Shown one piece after another: positions 1-10,371 of a stretch of 64,000 nucleotides of DNA. Position numbers and translations under genes: made by a program. This DNA is from Marinitoga lauensis (GTDB taxonomy: Bacteria; Thermotogota; Thermotogae; Petrotogales; Petrotogaceae), in assembly GCF_004135675.1 (NCBI RefSeq), contig NZ_QHLX01000001.1, forward strand, positions 372,001-436,000. Reading direction: 5' to 3'. The notes under the pieces are model-generated. The model did not search any database. It was not told where the DNA came from and saw only the letters and a program-made list of their open reading frames with translations. The stretch's first letter is position 1. The number at the start of each line of letters is the position of its first letter.

Positions 1-55
1 TTTTATGTAATTCACCAGTTTCGTATAGCTTTATATATGCTGGAATATATGACAT
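1..55 (-). CDS. 5' end of probable radical SAM protein (PflX-like), cut by window edge
   Basis: An open frame starts with ATG at 55-53, overlapping the fabG stop codon by one base (TAATG), and runs off the window. The 18 visible residues begin MSYIPAYIKLYETGELHK. I recognise the pattern of a Tyr-Pro-Ala-Tyr stretch followed by LYxxGEL from the N-terminus of PflX-type radical SAM activase-like proteins, but no cysteine motif is visible here. The overlap shows translational coupling with fabG. The identification is tentative because only 18 residues can be seen. Confidence 0.4.
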   Translation of the reverse strand, partial: MSYIPAYIKLYETGELHK

Positions 56-804
56 TACAACGAAAGACCTCCATCTATTCTTATTACCTGGCCTGTAACA
101 TAAGATGAATCATCAGAAGCCAAAAATAATACTACTTTAGCAACTTCTTCTGCAGAACCTAAACGTTTTAAAAGTATTCTTTGTAATGCCGCTTCTTTAA
201 ATTCTTCGCTTAAATTTTTTGTCATATCTGTTTCTATAAATCCTGGTGCTACAGCATTAACTCTTATTTGTTCACCTTTCATCGTTAATTCCTTAGCCCA
301 TGTTTTTGTCATTCCTATAACTCCAGCTTTACTTGCTGAATAATTTGTCTGCCCAATATTTCCGTCCAGACCAACTACACTTGAAATATTAATAATCGAA
401 CCCTGTTTCTGTTTCCTCATAATTTTCGCTACAGCTTTTGTAACCAAAAATACGCCTTTTAGGTTCACATTTATAACAAAATCAAACTCTTCTTCTTTCA
501 TCAGCAATAACAGCGTATCTTTTGTAACTCCTGCATTATTAACAAGCACATCTATCCTTTTAAATTCCTTAAATATTTCCTTTACTGTATTGTTTATCTC
601 TTCACTTCTTGAAACATCCACTTTATAACCTTTAAACTTACCTTTATTTAAAACATTTAATTCATTCTCGACTTCTTTTAATGCTTCAATATTTCTTGCA
701 AAACCTAAAACTATTGCTCCTTCTTCAACAAATTTTTTACTAATTTCTTTCCCAATACCTCTATTTGCGCCAGTAACTATACATATTTTATCTTTTAATT
801 TCAT
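55..804 (-). CDS. fabG: 3-oxoacyl-[acyl-carrier-protein] reductase
   Basis: NADPH-dependent reductase of type II fatty acid synthesis, a short-chain dehydrogenase acting on 3-oxoacyl-ACP in the cytoplasm. At 249 aa it has the usual length. The Rossmann motif TGANRGIG is at residues 11-18, NNAG at 89-92, and the catalytic triad is Ser142, Tyr155 and Lys159 (YSASK). I chose the ATG at 804 because a GGGAGGG ribosome site lies just upstream; a longer frame back to 846 lacks one. The downstream gene overlaps by one base. Other SDR substrates cannot be excluded, but motif spacing and length fit FabG well. Confidence 0.88.
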   Translation of the reverse strand: MKLKDKICIVTGANRGIGKEISKKFVEEGAIVLGFARNIEALKEVENELNVLNKGKFKGYKVDVSRSEEINNTVKEIFKEFKRIDVLVNNAGVTKDTLLLLMKEEEFDFVINVNLKGVFLVTKAVAKIMRKQKQGSIINISSVVGLDGNIGQTNYSASKAGVIGMTKTWAKELTMKGEQIRVNAVAPGFIETDMTKNLSEEFKEAALQRILLKRLGSAEEVAKVVLFLASDDSSYVTGQVIRIDGGLSL

Positions 805-914
805 ACCTTTCCCTCCCAACAATTTTTGTATAATTATATCATTCAATTCTTATAATTGAGCTTATAATACAAGTATATTATATCATAAATTTTTATTAGT
901 ATCATCTTTTGTGA

Positions 915-920
915 TATAAT
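915..920 (+). promoter_or_regulatory. -10 element upstream of rel
   Basis: TATAAT lies 23 bases before the preferred rel start at 943. A start of transcription near 927 would fall after the alternative ATG at 925, which supports 943. No good -35 box is visible. Confidence 0.5.
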
Positions 921-942
921 TGAAATGAAGGGAAGTGACCAA

Positions 943-3094
943 ATGGAGTTAGAATTTATAGAATATGCTAATGAAATAGAAAATATTTTAGAAAGAAAAT
1001 TGGAAGACTCCGAAAAAGAATTATTAAAAAAGGCATACTTTCTAGCAAAAGAGGCACATAATGGTCAAATGCGTGCGTCTGGAGAACCTTTTTTTGAACA
1101 CCCAAAAGCTGTTTCAAAAATATTAGCCAAATTAAAAATGGATATTGAAAGTATTGTATCAGCTTTATTACATGATGTTGTTGAAGACTGCGATGTCCCC
1201 ATAGAAAAAATCACCAGGGAATTCGGACCTGAAATTTCACGTATAGTTGATGGCGTTACTAAAATTAGCAACTTAAAACTTAATGAAAAGCTAAACAAAG
1301 TTGATATGAAATCTTTAGAAAAAATAGAAACAATACGTAAAATGCTACTTGCAATGTCAAATGATATCAGAGTTATTATAGTTAAACTCTCTGATAGATT
1401 ACATAATATGCGAACATTGCAATATGTTCCCCATAAAAAGCAAATAATAAAGTCCCAGGAAACGCTTAAAATATATGCTCCAATTGCACATAGATTGGGT
1501 ATTCATAAAATGAAAGCAGAATTAGAAGACTTATCCTTTAAATACTTATACCCAGAAGCATATGAAGATTTAAAAAGGAAATTAGAGGAAAGAGTCTTAA
1601 ATGTTCACAATAGGATGGAAGAATACAAAAAAATAATTTCAGAACAATTAGAAAAACATAATATAAAAGCTACTCTTCAAGGCAGAACAAAACATTTATA
1701 TAGCATATGGGAAAAAATGCTAAGAAAAAATAAAAGTTTTGATGAAATTTACGATTTCATTGCGCTTAGAGTTATAACAGAATCTCCAACTGCCTGTTAT
1801 GCTGCAATGGGTGTTGTTCATTCTGTTTGGAGGCCTGTTCCGGGAAGAATCAAAGATTACATTGCTGTTCCTAAATCAAATGGTTATAGATCTATTCATA
1901 CTACTGTAATTACTAATAAAGGTGAAACATTAGAAATACAGATTAGAGATTGGGAAATGCATGAAGAAAGCGAATATGGTTTAGCTGCACATTGGGCTTA
2001 CAAACAGGGAGTCGATGCAAAAAAATTATATTTTGTAAAGAGATTAATGGACTTACATAAAGAAATTGCACAATCAGCTTTTAATTTAAATGATATAGAA
2101 GAGGAGCTAAAAGCGCATGAAGTTTTCGTTTTCACGCCAAAGGGAGAAATAATTCATTTATCTTATGGAGCTACTCCTATTGATTTTGCGTATGCAATAC
2201 ATACAAATGTTGGTAATCATTTTGCAGGAGCTAAAGTAAACGGAAAAATAGTTCCTATAAGTTATGAGCTCCAGAATGGTGATGTTGTTGAAATAATTGT
2301 TAATAGAAATACCTCTGGCCCAAGTATAGATTGGCTAAAATATGCTAAATCCTCCAGAACAAAACATAAAATAAAAAGATATTACAGATTAAAAAATGAG
2401 AAAAATCTTGAAGAAAAAGGTAGAGACAAATTAAGAGAAGTTGCAAAAGAATTAAATATGTCTATAGATAATCTAATACATGAAATAAAAGATAATCAAA
2501 CTTTCTGTGAAAAAAACAAGATAAAAAATGAGGAAGAATTATATATAAGGCTGGGTTTTGGTGATGTCAATCCAAAAGAAATTTACAAACTTTTCGAAAA
2601 AAAGAAGAACCTAAAGGTTTTGAAGAAAAATTCCAATCTCAAAAAATTACCTATAAAAGAAAAGGAATTGGGGTTATAGTAGATGGGCAGGAAGGTATCG
2701 ATGTTTATTTCGCAAAATGTTGTAATCCTGTTTTAGGTGATGACATCGTTGGTATTGTTAGCAGAAGAGGAATTGGAATACACAGAAAAAATTGTATGAA
2801 TATTAAAGAAGTTCCTATATCAAGAATCGTCAAAGTATCCTGGGTAACTGAAGATATTGAAAATTCTAAGTTTGTCACACATTTACTTATTGAAATGGAA
2901 AATAAAACTATTTTAAATGAAATAAGAAAAAAATAAAAATGGAAAAAGCCAATATTGAAATGTATGAAACTTCACGGAAAATTGATAGGATTGATTTAAA
3001 AATGCGATTATCTGTTAGAGATGTTCAACATTTAATGAGAGTGTTATCTTCAATAAAAAACATAAAAGGAGTTTATAGTGTAAGGAGGAGTTAA
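943..3094 (+). CDS. relA: Bifunctional (p)ppGpp synthetase/hydrolase (Rel/SpoT), frameshifted
   Basis: Makes and degrades the stringent-response alarmone (p)ppGpp. The order is an HD hydrolase domain (about residues 35-190, with the HDVVED motif), a RelA/SpoT synthetase domain (about 240-350), TGS (about 395-455, starting VFVFTPKGE), helical region, a zinc/RIS region with AKCCNPV, and a C-terminal ACT domain. Two frame changes interrupt it, near 2600-2625 and near 2930, both next to A runs. Repairing them gives about 717 aa, normal for a long Rel. The start at 943 has the site GGGAAGTGA; the ATG at 925 is less likely. The stop at 3092-3094 lies within the ribosome site of dtd. It is the only Rel gene in the window. 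Confidence 0.88.
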
Positions 3095-3095
3095 G

Positions 3096-3548
3096 TTGAG
3101 AGCAGTTGTTCAAAGAGTATTAGAAGCTCATGTCGATGTAGAAAAGAATACCGTTGGAAAAATTGGTAAAGGAATTTTAGTATTATTGGGTGTAGGTCAT
3201 AATGACACAGAAAAAGATATTGAATGGTTGGCAGATAAAATCCTTAATTTAAGAATTTTTGAAGATGAAAATGACAAAATGAATTTATCTTTATTAGATA
3301 TTAAAGGTGAAATATTGGTTGTTTCTCAATTTACATTGTATGGTGATTGTAGAAAAGGAAGAAGGCCTTCATATTCAAATGCTGCTAAACCTGAAAAAGG
3401 AAATGAATATTATGAAAAATTTGTCAATTATATAAAAGAAAAGTATAATATTAACGTTGAAACTGGTGTTTTTCAGGCAGATATGAAAGTTCATCTTATT
3501 AATGATGGTCCAGTAACTTTATTATTAGATTCAGAAAAAACTTTTTAA
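3096..3548 (+). CDS. dtd: D-aminoacyl-tRNA deacylase
   Basis: Hydrolyses D-amino acids, such as D-Tyr, from mischarged tRNA. The 150-aa length is standard. The family motifs SQFTLYGD (about residues 78-85) and the C-terminal [11 protein letters not shown] are present. The start is TTG at 3096, one base after the rel stop, with AAGGAGGAG directly upstream, so expression is coupled to rel. A rel-dtd pairing is common in bacteria. Confidence 0.92.
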   Translation: MRAVVQRVLEAHVDVEKNTVGKIGKGILVLLGVGHNDTEKDIEWLADKILNLRIFEDENDKMNLSLLDIKGEILVVSQFTLYGDCRKGRRPSYSNAAKPEKGNEYYEKFVNYIKEKYNINVETGVFQADMKVHLINDGPVTLLLDSEKTF

Positions 3549-3567
3549 AAAATTTGGAGGTGTTAAT

Positions 3568-3774
3568 ATGAAAGAAGTAGAAGTAACAGTATTTGTATAT
3601 TCCGAACATCCATTTGATGCTCATATCAGTGCAGAAGGAACAAAATATGGAATTACTCCACAAAATATACATAAATTATATAGAGGTGAGGAAAAACCCG
3701 CAAAAGGTGTAGTTATAAAATTTAAAATGCCTGATGGCACAAAAATATATGTAAGAGCTGAGGGTAATATATGA
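3568..3774 (+). CDS. Conserved-looking small protein, unknown
   Basis: A 68-aa basic protein without signal peptide, membrane segment or cysteines. It starts at an ATG with TTGGAGGTG upstream, and its TGA stop overlaps the polA start (ATGA), so it is firmly embedded in the rel-dtd-polA operon. It alternates short beta-like stretches (VEVTVFVYS, GVVIKFKMPDG, KIYVRAEG) and could be a small barrel fold. I do not recognise the family. The good ribosome site and tight packing make it very probably real. Confidence 0.7.
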   Translation: MKEVEVTVFVYSEHPFDAHISAEGTKYGITPQNIHKLYRGEEKPAKGVVIKFKMPDGTKIYVRAEGNI

Positions 3775-6447
3775 GAAATTTGTATCTAATTGATGGTAGT
3801 GGAGTTGCTTACAGAGCTTTTTTTGCTCTCGATCAAAATCTTAAAACTACATCAGGTATTCCTACAAACGCCATTTACGGTGTTACTAAAATGATTTTAA
3901 AAATATTAGAAAAGTATGTTTTAAAAGATGAAGATGCAATAATTTTTGTAATGGATAAAAAAACAGTTACTTATAGACATAAATTATTAGAGAGTTATAA
4001 GGCCAATAGACCTGAAACCCAAAAATATTCAAGGATCAAATACCATATATTTTGGAGATAGTGAATGCATTGGGAATAAAAACAATTGCAGAAGAAGGTT
4101 ATGAAGCAGATGATGTTATTGCCACACTATCTTTAAAAGGCCAGGAAAATTTCAATCAGATTTATATTTTATCTTCTGATAAGGATTTAATGCAATTAGT
4201 AAATGATAAAATAAAAATGTTAAGAATAGGACGTGGAATCACCGATATCAGAGAATATGATATAAAAAAAGTCTATGAAAAATATGGTTTTGGTCCAGAA
4301 AAAATTCAGGATTTTCTTGCATTAACTGGAGATGCTGTTGATAATATTCCTGGAGTAAAAGGAATTGGCGAAAAAACTGCCACTAAATTGATAAAAGAAT
4401 TCGGTTCTTTAGAGGAAATATACAAAAATGTACGAAATACCACAAAATCCATACAAAAAAATTAATCGAAGGAAAAGAAATGGCATTTTTAAGCAAAAAA
4501 CTGGTTCAACTTGTTACTGATGTTCCTTGGATATAAATTGGGAAGAATATATATATAGAGGATTTGACGAATCACTCGAAGAATTGCTTAATGAATTTGA
4601 GTTTAAATCAATAATAAGAGAATTGGGTTTCAAAGAACAAAAAAAGGTATTAAAAATTAATACGTTACCAGATATAGATGATTTATCTTCAAAAGGAACA
4701 TATGAATTATTAAAACCAAAAGATTTAGAAAAATTTTCGATATTTTAAAAAACAGGATATTATTTCTTTTGATTTAGAAACAACTTCTATAGATCCTTAT
4801 CAAGCTGAAATACTGGGTATCGCCTTATCATTTGAACCTAAAACGGGATATTATATAGATATTTCCAAAGAACCTCAAGAAAATAAAATTAAGATGTTAA
4901 GAGAATTATGGGAAATTTTAAAAGACAAAAATTTGGTAGGCCAAAACTTAAAATATGACCTTTCTGTAATGAAAGTAAACGGTTTTGAATTAAAGGTTCC
5001 ATATTTTGATACAATGATTGCAGCATATCTTATTTCTCCTGATTCAAGGCGTTTTAATATGGATGATCTGGCAAAAAAATATTTAAACTATGAAACCATA
5101 AAATATAATGATGTAGTTAATGAAACTTTATTTGCTAATACACTTAAAGATGTTGATTCTGAAAAAGTTGCTGAATATTCCGGTGAAGATGCTGATATCA
5201 CTTTGAGGTTATATCATGTTTTGCGTCCAAAAATATATGAATTTGAATTAGAAAAAGTAATGTTTGAAGTCGAAAATCCTTTAATACCGGTTTTGGTTAA
5301 AATGGAATTAAACGGAGTCTACTTTGATATTCCATATTTAAAAGAATTAGAAAAAGAATACACTCAAATCACCAATAACATATTAGAAGAAATTAAAAAT
5401 ATTGCTGGATACGAAATAAATCCAAATTCTCCAAAGCAAATCAGGGAATTATTATTTGAAAAACTCGGATTAAAACCTAAGAAAAAAACAAAAGGTGGGC
5501 AATATTCGACGAATGCTCAGGTTCTTGAAGAAATGAAAAATGATCATCCTATTATACAAAAAATATTGGATTATAGAAAATACCAGAAATTATTATCCAC
5601 CTATATACAGTCAATACCAAAATTAGTTAACAAAAAAACTAGAAGGGTTCATACCTCTTTCAATCAAACTGGAGCAGCAACTGGAAGGTTAAGCAGTAGT
5701 GAACCAAACCTTCAAAATTTACCTATCAGAGAAGCCGAAGGTGAAAAGATACGTAAAGCTGTTAAAGCTGAAAAAAATGGGTATGTTCTTTTAAGTGCTG
5801 ATTACTCACAAATAGAATTAAGGGTATTAGCTCATATGAGTAAAGACCCTGTATTAATAGAATCTTTTAAAAATGATTTAGATATCCATACGATAACTGC
5901 TTCGAAACTTTTTGATGTCCCGGAAAATCAGGTAGACCATAAAATGAGACAAATTGGAAAAATGATTAATTTTTCTATTATCTATGGTGTTTCTTCATAC
6001 GGACTATCAGAAAGAACAGGGGTTTCCATTAATGATGCAGGCATATTTATAAAAAAATATTTTGAACTTTATAAAAATGTTGAAAAATATCAACAACAAA
6101 TATTATTAGATTTAGAAAAAAATGGATATGTTGAAACATTATTTGGGCGAAAAAGATTTTTAAATAATCTAAGATTAAATAAAAATGATTTAAAGAGGAT
6201 GGCCATAAATACTCCTATTCAAGGAACAGCATCTGATATCATGAAAATAGCAATGATAAAATTAAATGAAAAATTACCAGATTATGCTAAAATGATTCTT
6301 CAAGTTCATGACGAAATTGTATTAGAATTACCCCAAGATAAAGTTAATGAAATTTCTCAAATCGTAAAAGAAACTATGGAAAATGCTGTTGCCCTGGATG
6401 TTCCACTTAAAGTTGATATTAACGTATCTGAAAGGTGGACAAAGTGA
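3771..6447 (+). CDS. polA: DNA polymerase I, frameshifted in the N-terminal half
   Basis: Repair and Okazaki-fragment polymerase with all three domains. The 5'-3' exonuclease covers roughly the first 290 residues (GYEADD, then SSDKDLMQL). The 3'-5' proofreading domain keeps DLETT, NLKYD and the YSGEDAD motif, so proofreading should be active. The polymerase domain has motif A DYSQIELR, motif B RQIGKMINFSIIYG and motif C QVHDEIVLE. Four frame changes occur, near 4020 (CCC for CCCC), 4440, 4528 and 4740; the last needs one base removed or two added. The repaired product is about 892 aa, normal for the family. The intact 1.5-kb 3' half and conserved motifs argue against a decayed gene. Confidence 0.92.
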
Positions 6448-6457
6448 GGCGATTTTT

Positions 6458-7135
6458 ATGAAAAAAGTTTTTTTAAGTTTATTTTTATTATTATATGTTG
6501 CTTATTTTGGATATACGAGTTTTAACTTTAGTTTTATTTTCACTTTTGGTAGTACTCAAACTACTTATAGTCAGTACGTTAAAATACATTATATTGATGA
6601 CTCTCAGATATCAACAATAACATTTAATTTTAAAAAATATCCACAAACCATAATTATAGGTAACGAAGAATATACTGTCTTTTCAAAAGAACAAAAATTT
6701 ATTACTGGATCTGGAAAACTCAATATAATTTATAACAACAAAAAATACGAATTTTTATTGGAAAATGAAAAATTAGAACTTGGATTAGATCATGAGATTT
6801 TTCCCTATGTAAAAATTTTATATTACACAAAAAATATTTCTCCAAATAATGATTGGTATAATGATAATCTAAAAATTACATTATATTCAAATACATATGG
6901 ATTCATTGAATTATTTGATAAGAAAAAAACTATTTCTCCAGGAAAAAACGAAATATATTATCCTGTTGATTTATCTGATGGTCCTTATACAAAAAAACTA
7001 ATTATATATAATAGCGCAGGAAAATATGAAAAGGATTTAACCTTTAAAGTGGATAGAAGCAAAAAAACAATTACAAAATATGTTGTCTTATCTATTTTAG
7101 GATTATTTTTAGGATTCATACTATTCAATTTGTGA
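6458..7135 (+). CDS. Unknown protein anchored by N- and C-terminal hydrophobic segments
   Basis: A 225-aa protein. Residues 1-21 form a signal peptide or membrane anchor (KKVFLSLFLLLYVAYFGY), and the last 20 residues form a transmembrane helix. The middle part is beta-rich and probably outside the membrane. I chose the ATG at 6458, just after the polA stop, with GTGAGGCG upstream; the longer frame back into polA is not credible. No known family is recognised. It is last in the rel-polA operon and is followed by a terminator. Confidence 0.6.
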   Translation: MKKVFLSLFLLLYVAYFGYTSFNFSFIFTFGSTQTTYSQYVKIHYIDDSQISTITFNFKKYPQTIIIGNEEYTVFSKEQKFITGSGKLNIIYNNKKYEFLLENEKLELGLDHEIFPYVKILYYTKNISPNNDWYNDNLKITLYSNTYGFIELFDKKKTISPGKNEIYYPVDLSDGPYTKKLIIYNSAGKYEKDLTFKVDRSKKTITKYVVLSILGLFLGFILFNL

Positions 7136-7153
7136 AGGGGTTGCGGAATACTA

Positions 7154-7177
7154 AAATAGGGCCACATGGCCCTATTT
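7154..7177. terminator. Bidirectional hairpin terminator
   Basis: Perfect 10-bp stem AAATAGGGCC/GGCCCTATTT with an ACAT loop, followed by a T-rich tract. It lies between the convergent 6458-7135 gene and rbsK and overlaps the rbsK stop codon. Confidence 0.85.
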
Positions 7178-8089
7178 GTTTTTGGTTAAAAATTTCTCAA
7201 CTTCTTCTCGAGTGGGAATGGAAGATTGTGCTCCTTTTTTTGTTACAGAAATACCTGCGGCGGCTGATGCAAATTGTATAGCTTCTTTTATATTTTTATT
7301 TTCTTCCAAAGCAACAGCTAAAGCACCATTAAAGACATCTCCAGCTGCAGTAGTATCAATAACATTTTGGATTTTAAATACCGGTATTTTTAAAATCAAA
7401 TTCCTGTTATATAGTATAATATCTTTTTCTCCTTGCTTTAATATAATATTTTTTATTCCTAAATTGAAGAAGTTTCTTAATATTTTTTTCAGATCTTTCT
7501 GTGGGTCTAAATCAAAAAACTTCTTTGATAAATATTTAAATTCTTCCTCATTGGGCGTAAAGTAATCGACATATTCAAAAATTTCTTTTTCGATATTTTG
7601 AGCAGGAGCAGGATCAAAAATTATCACTTTCTTCTTTGACTTTAAAGCTTTTGCAATATGTAAGGATGTCTCAAAAGGAATTTCATTTTGTAATAAAAAA
7701 TACTTATATTCCTTTAATATATCAAGTTTACTCTCTACTATTTCAGGTGTAATAAATCCATTTGCTCCTTCATAAATTATTATTCTATTACATCCATTTT
7801 TCGTTACTTCAATATATGCTCTTCCTGTAGGTAAGTCCGTATAAATATAACCTTTAATATTTAACCTATCAAAATTACTTGCTAATTTCTTTCCAAAATC
7901 ATCATTTCCCAACGCTGTAAAAAAATACACATCGTCTTTTGACAACTTTGCCGCTGTTACTGCTTGATTCGCTCCCTTCCCTCCAGGAAAATATTCAAGA
8001 GATATAGCTTTTTGTGTTTCACCAGGATTTGTAAATTTTTCCACTGTTAAAACGATATCAATATTTGAACTGCCTACTACTCCTATCAT
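7172..8089 (-). CDS. rbsK: Ribokinase (PfkB family)
   Basis: Phosphorylates D-ribose to ribose 5-phosphate in the cytoplasm. At 305 aa it has the usual length. The N-terminal sugar-binding motif GGKGANQA is at residues 36-43, and the C-terminal anion-hole and catalytic-base motif DTTAAGDVFNGA is near residue 250. The start is supported by a GGGGG ribosome site. It lies 11 bases downstream of a lipoprotein gene on the same strand. Other PfkB sugar kinases are possible, but the motif set fits ribokinase best. Confidence 0.85.
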   Translation of the reverse strand: MIGVVGSSNIDIVLTVEKFTNPGETQKAISLEYFPGGKGANQAVTAAKLSKDDVYFFTALGNDDFGKKLASNFDRLNIKGYIYTDLPTGRAYIEVTKNGCNRIIIYEGANGFITPEIVESKLDILKEYKYFLLQNEIPFETSLHIAKALKSKKKVIIFDPAPAQNIEKEIFEYVDYFTPNEEEFKYLSKKFFDLDPQKDLKKILRNFFNLGIKNIILKQGEKDIILYNRNLILKIPVFKIQNVIDTTAAGDVFNGALAVALEENKNIKEAIQFASAAAGISVTKKGAQSSIPTREEVEKFLTKNK

Positions 8090-8100
8090 TTTTTAACCCC

Positions 8101-9162
8101 CTAATTATTTATATACTTAATCAATTTCTGATATAACATATCTAAATATATAACCGAATATAGTATTGAGCCTCTTATTGTGACCAAATCCCAATCTGAA
8201 AAATACGTTTCTTCATTTCTGTTATTCCCCAAATAAAAATAAGAAATAAGATCAAAATTTCTTTCTCCTTTATCACCATCACCAATATTATTATTTGTAG
8301 AAGATATATAAAGAAAGTCAGAATCTATTAATATATGCGTAAGTCCAAAAGATAATGCGTATATATTATCTCCATCTAATTCTGCTCTAAATGATCCTGG
8401 AAAAAATCTTGATTCTTGCATTATAATTGCTAAAACTAATTCAACTGGTATATGTTTAAGAATAACTTTTTCTGGATATAACTCTGAACCTGTATAATGC
8501 AATCTATTCAATTCGATATTTGAATGAGTATATGCATAAGCAACATCTACCAAAAATTCAGAATATTTTTTTATATCAATATCAGATAAACTCTTATCTG
8601 GATAATAATAATCAAACCATTTCCTAAAAGTCGAAGAAGAATTATAATATTCTTTTATTTTATTATATACCCTCTCTACCAAAAATTCTCTTTTTTCATA
8701 AGAATTTATTATATTAGGATTTAATTTTAAAAAATCTTCTGCTGATTGAGTTGGTATTTTTTTATCGTAATAATTAATCAAAAATACACTTGAAGAATTA
8801 TCTTTAAAATTATTTTCTGTAATATTTTTAATATAATTTTTTATTATTGGATCATAATGAGGATCATCTGATAAACTTTTAGATTTTGTAGTGTTATATA
8901 TTTCCCCAGTAAAATATTTATAAAAGAGCAAAACGTTATCATCATAGGTATAGGAAGATAAATTAGCAGTCGCTTCTAAACTTTCAAAAGAAGAGCCACC
9001 TCCCTTATTATATCCAGTAGCAATTAATCTTATTAATTCTTCTTTTTGCTCTTGAGTTAAATCTGAAAAATTTGTATCCTCAATATATTCTGGAGTTTTT
9101 ATACATGCTGAAACAATCAAAATAATGCTTGTAAGCATAATATAAAAAAATAACTTTTTCAT
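8101..9162 (-). CDS. Lipoprotein with divergent lytic transglycosylase-like domain
   Basis: A 353-aa exported lipoprotein. The signal peptide ends in a lipobox with the lipid-accepting cysteine (LIVSAC). Near the C-terminal third, PVELVLAIIMQESRF followed by a Pro matches the catalytic-glutamate motif of SLT/lysozyme-like transglycosylases. The next family motif is altered (SFGLTHI in place of GLMQ-like). I chose the ATG at 9162, which has AAGGAGATG upstream, over a longer frame to 9210. The long middle region (residues 30-230) matches nothing I know. The likely role is cell-wall remodelling, by inference from the motif only. Confidence 0.6.
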   Translation of the reverse strand: MKKLFFYIMLTSIILIVSACIKTPEYIEDTNFSDLTQEQKEELIRLIATGYNKGGGSSFESLEATANLSSYTYDDNVLLFYKYFTGEIYNTTKSKSLSDDPHYDPIIKNYIKNITENNFKDNSSSVFLINYYDKKIPTQSAEDFLKLNPNIINSYEKREFLVERVYNKIKEYYNSSSTFRKWFDYYYPDKSLSDIDIKKYSEFLVDVAYAYTHSNIELNRLHYTGSELYPEKVILKHIPVELVLAIIMQESRFFPGSFRAELDGDNIYALSFGLTHILIDSDFLYISSTNNNIGDGDKGERNFDLISYFYLGNNRNEETYFSDWDLVTIRGSILYSVIYLDMLYQKLIKYINN

Positions 9163-9302
9163 TTTTATCATCTCCTTTTTATTTATTATAACATAAATAT
9201 GCATATCCAAGCATACTCAATTATACTTACGCATACTTATAATAAAAAGGAATAATCATGAAATTTTCTTCATACTCGCTATTTTTTCAAAAATTTTTCA
9301 TT

Positions 9303-9330
9303 TTGAGAAATGACAAACAAAATGTATAAT
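9303..9330 (+). promoter_or_regulatory. Promoter of argF-arcC operon
   Basis: TTGAGA at 9303-9308 and TATAAT at 9325-9330, with a 16-base spacer, 40 bases before the argF start. Confidence 0.7.
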
Positions 9331-9370
9331 AAACATAGTTAGTTCAAATAATTCAAAGGAGGAGATTAAT

Positions 9371-10351
9371 ATGCCTGTTAATTTAAAAGGAAGAAGTTTA
9401 TTATCTTTAAAAGACTATACTCCAGAAGAAATAAAATATTTATTAGATTTAGCTTTTGATTTAAAATCAAAGAAAAGAGCAGGTATTAGAACAGAAACAT
9501 TAAAAGGTAAAAATATAGTTTTAATTTTCGATAAAACTTCCACAAGAACAAGAACTGCTTTTGAAGTCGCTGCTTTAGATGAAGGAGCACACGTTACTTT
9601 CTTAACCAACAGTCAAATGGGTAAAAAAGAATCCATTGAAGATACAGCTAAAGTTTTAGGAAGAATGTACGATGGAATTGAATACAGAGGTTTCAAACAA
9701 AAAGTTGTTGAAGATTTAGCAAAATATTCTGGTGTTCCTGTATGGAACGGCTTAACAGATGAAGCACATCCAACACAGGGATTGGCTGATGTTATGACAA
9801 TGATGGAATTTATCCATAAACCATTAAATCAAATGAAAGTTGCATTTATAGGCGATACAAGAAACAACGTTGCTAATACTTTAATGAGAATCTCTGCTAA
9901 ATTAGGAATGCATTATGTAGCAGTTGGTCCTGAGTCATTAAAACCATCAGATGAAATGATGAACGAGGCTTTAGAAACCGCTAAAGAAACAGGAGCTATA
10001 ATTGAGTATACATCTAATTTAGATGGTGTTAAAGGAGCCGATGTTATTTATACAGATGTATGGGTATCAATGGGTGAAGAAGATAAAATGCCTGAAAGAG
10101 TAGAATTATTAACTCCATATAGAGTTGATATGGACTTGATTAAAAGAACTGAAAATCCAAATGTTATTTTCTTACATTGTCTCCCTTCATTCCATGACTT
10201 TGAAACAATTGTAGCAAAAGAGGCTAAAGAAAGAGGCTTAGACATTAGAGAAGTTACAGATGAAGTATTTAGAAGTAGACATTCGAAAGTATTTGATCAG
10301 GCAGAAAATAGAATGCATACGATAAAGGCTATTATGGTAGCTACACTATAA
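9371..10351 (+). CDS. argF: Ornithine carbamoyltransferase
   Basis: Interconverts ornithine plus carbamoyl phosphate with citrulline. The 326-aa product has STRTRTAF from residue 57 for carbamoyl-phosphate binding, HPTQGLAD from residue 133, and HCLPS near 270 for ornithine binding. The start has AAAGGAGGAG upstream. A carbamate kinase follows after 20 bases, so the pair probably works in the catabolic direction: citrulline to carbamoyl phosphate and then to ATP. This is an inference from context, and the catabolic name arcB would then fit. No arginine deiminase gene is in the window. Confidence 0.92.
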   Translation: MPVNLKGRSLLSLKDYTPEEIKYLLDLAFDLKSKKRAGIRTETLKGKNIVLIFDKTSTRTRTAFEVAALDEGAHVTFLTNSQMGKKESIEDTAKVLGRMYDGIEYRGFKQKVVEDLAKYSGVPVWNGLTDEAHPTQGLADVMTMMEFIHKPLNQMKVAFIGDTRNNVANTLMRISAKLGMHYVAVGPESLKPSDEMMNEALETAKETGAIIEYTSNLDGVKGADVIYTDVWVSMGEEDKMPERVELLTPYRVDMDLIKRTENPNVIFLHCLPSFHDFETIVAKEAKERGLDIREVTDEVFRSRHSKVFDQAENRMHTIKAIMVATL

Positions 10352-10371
10352 AATCTGACAGGGGGAAAAGA

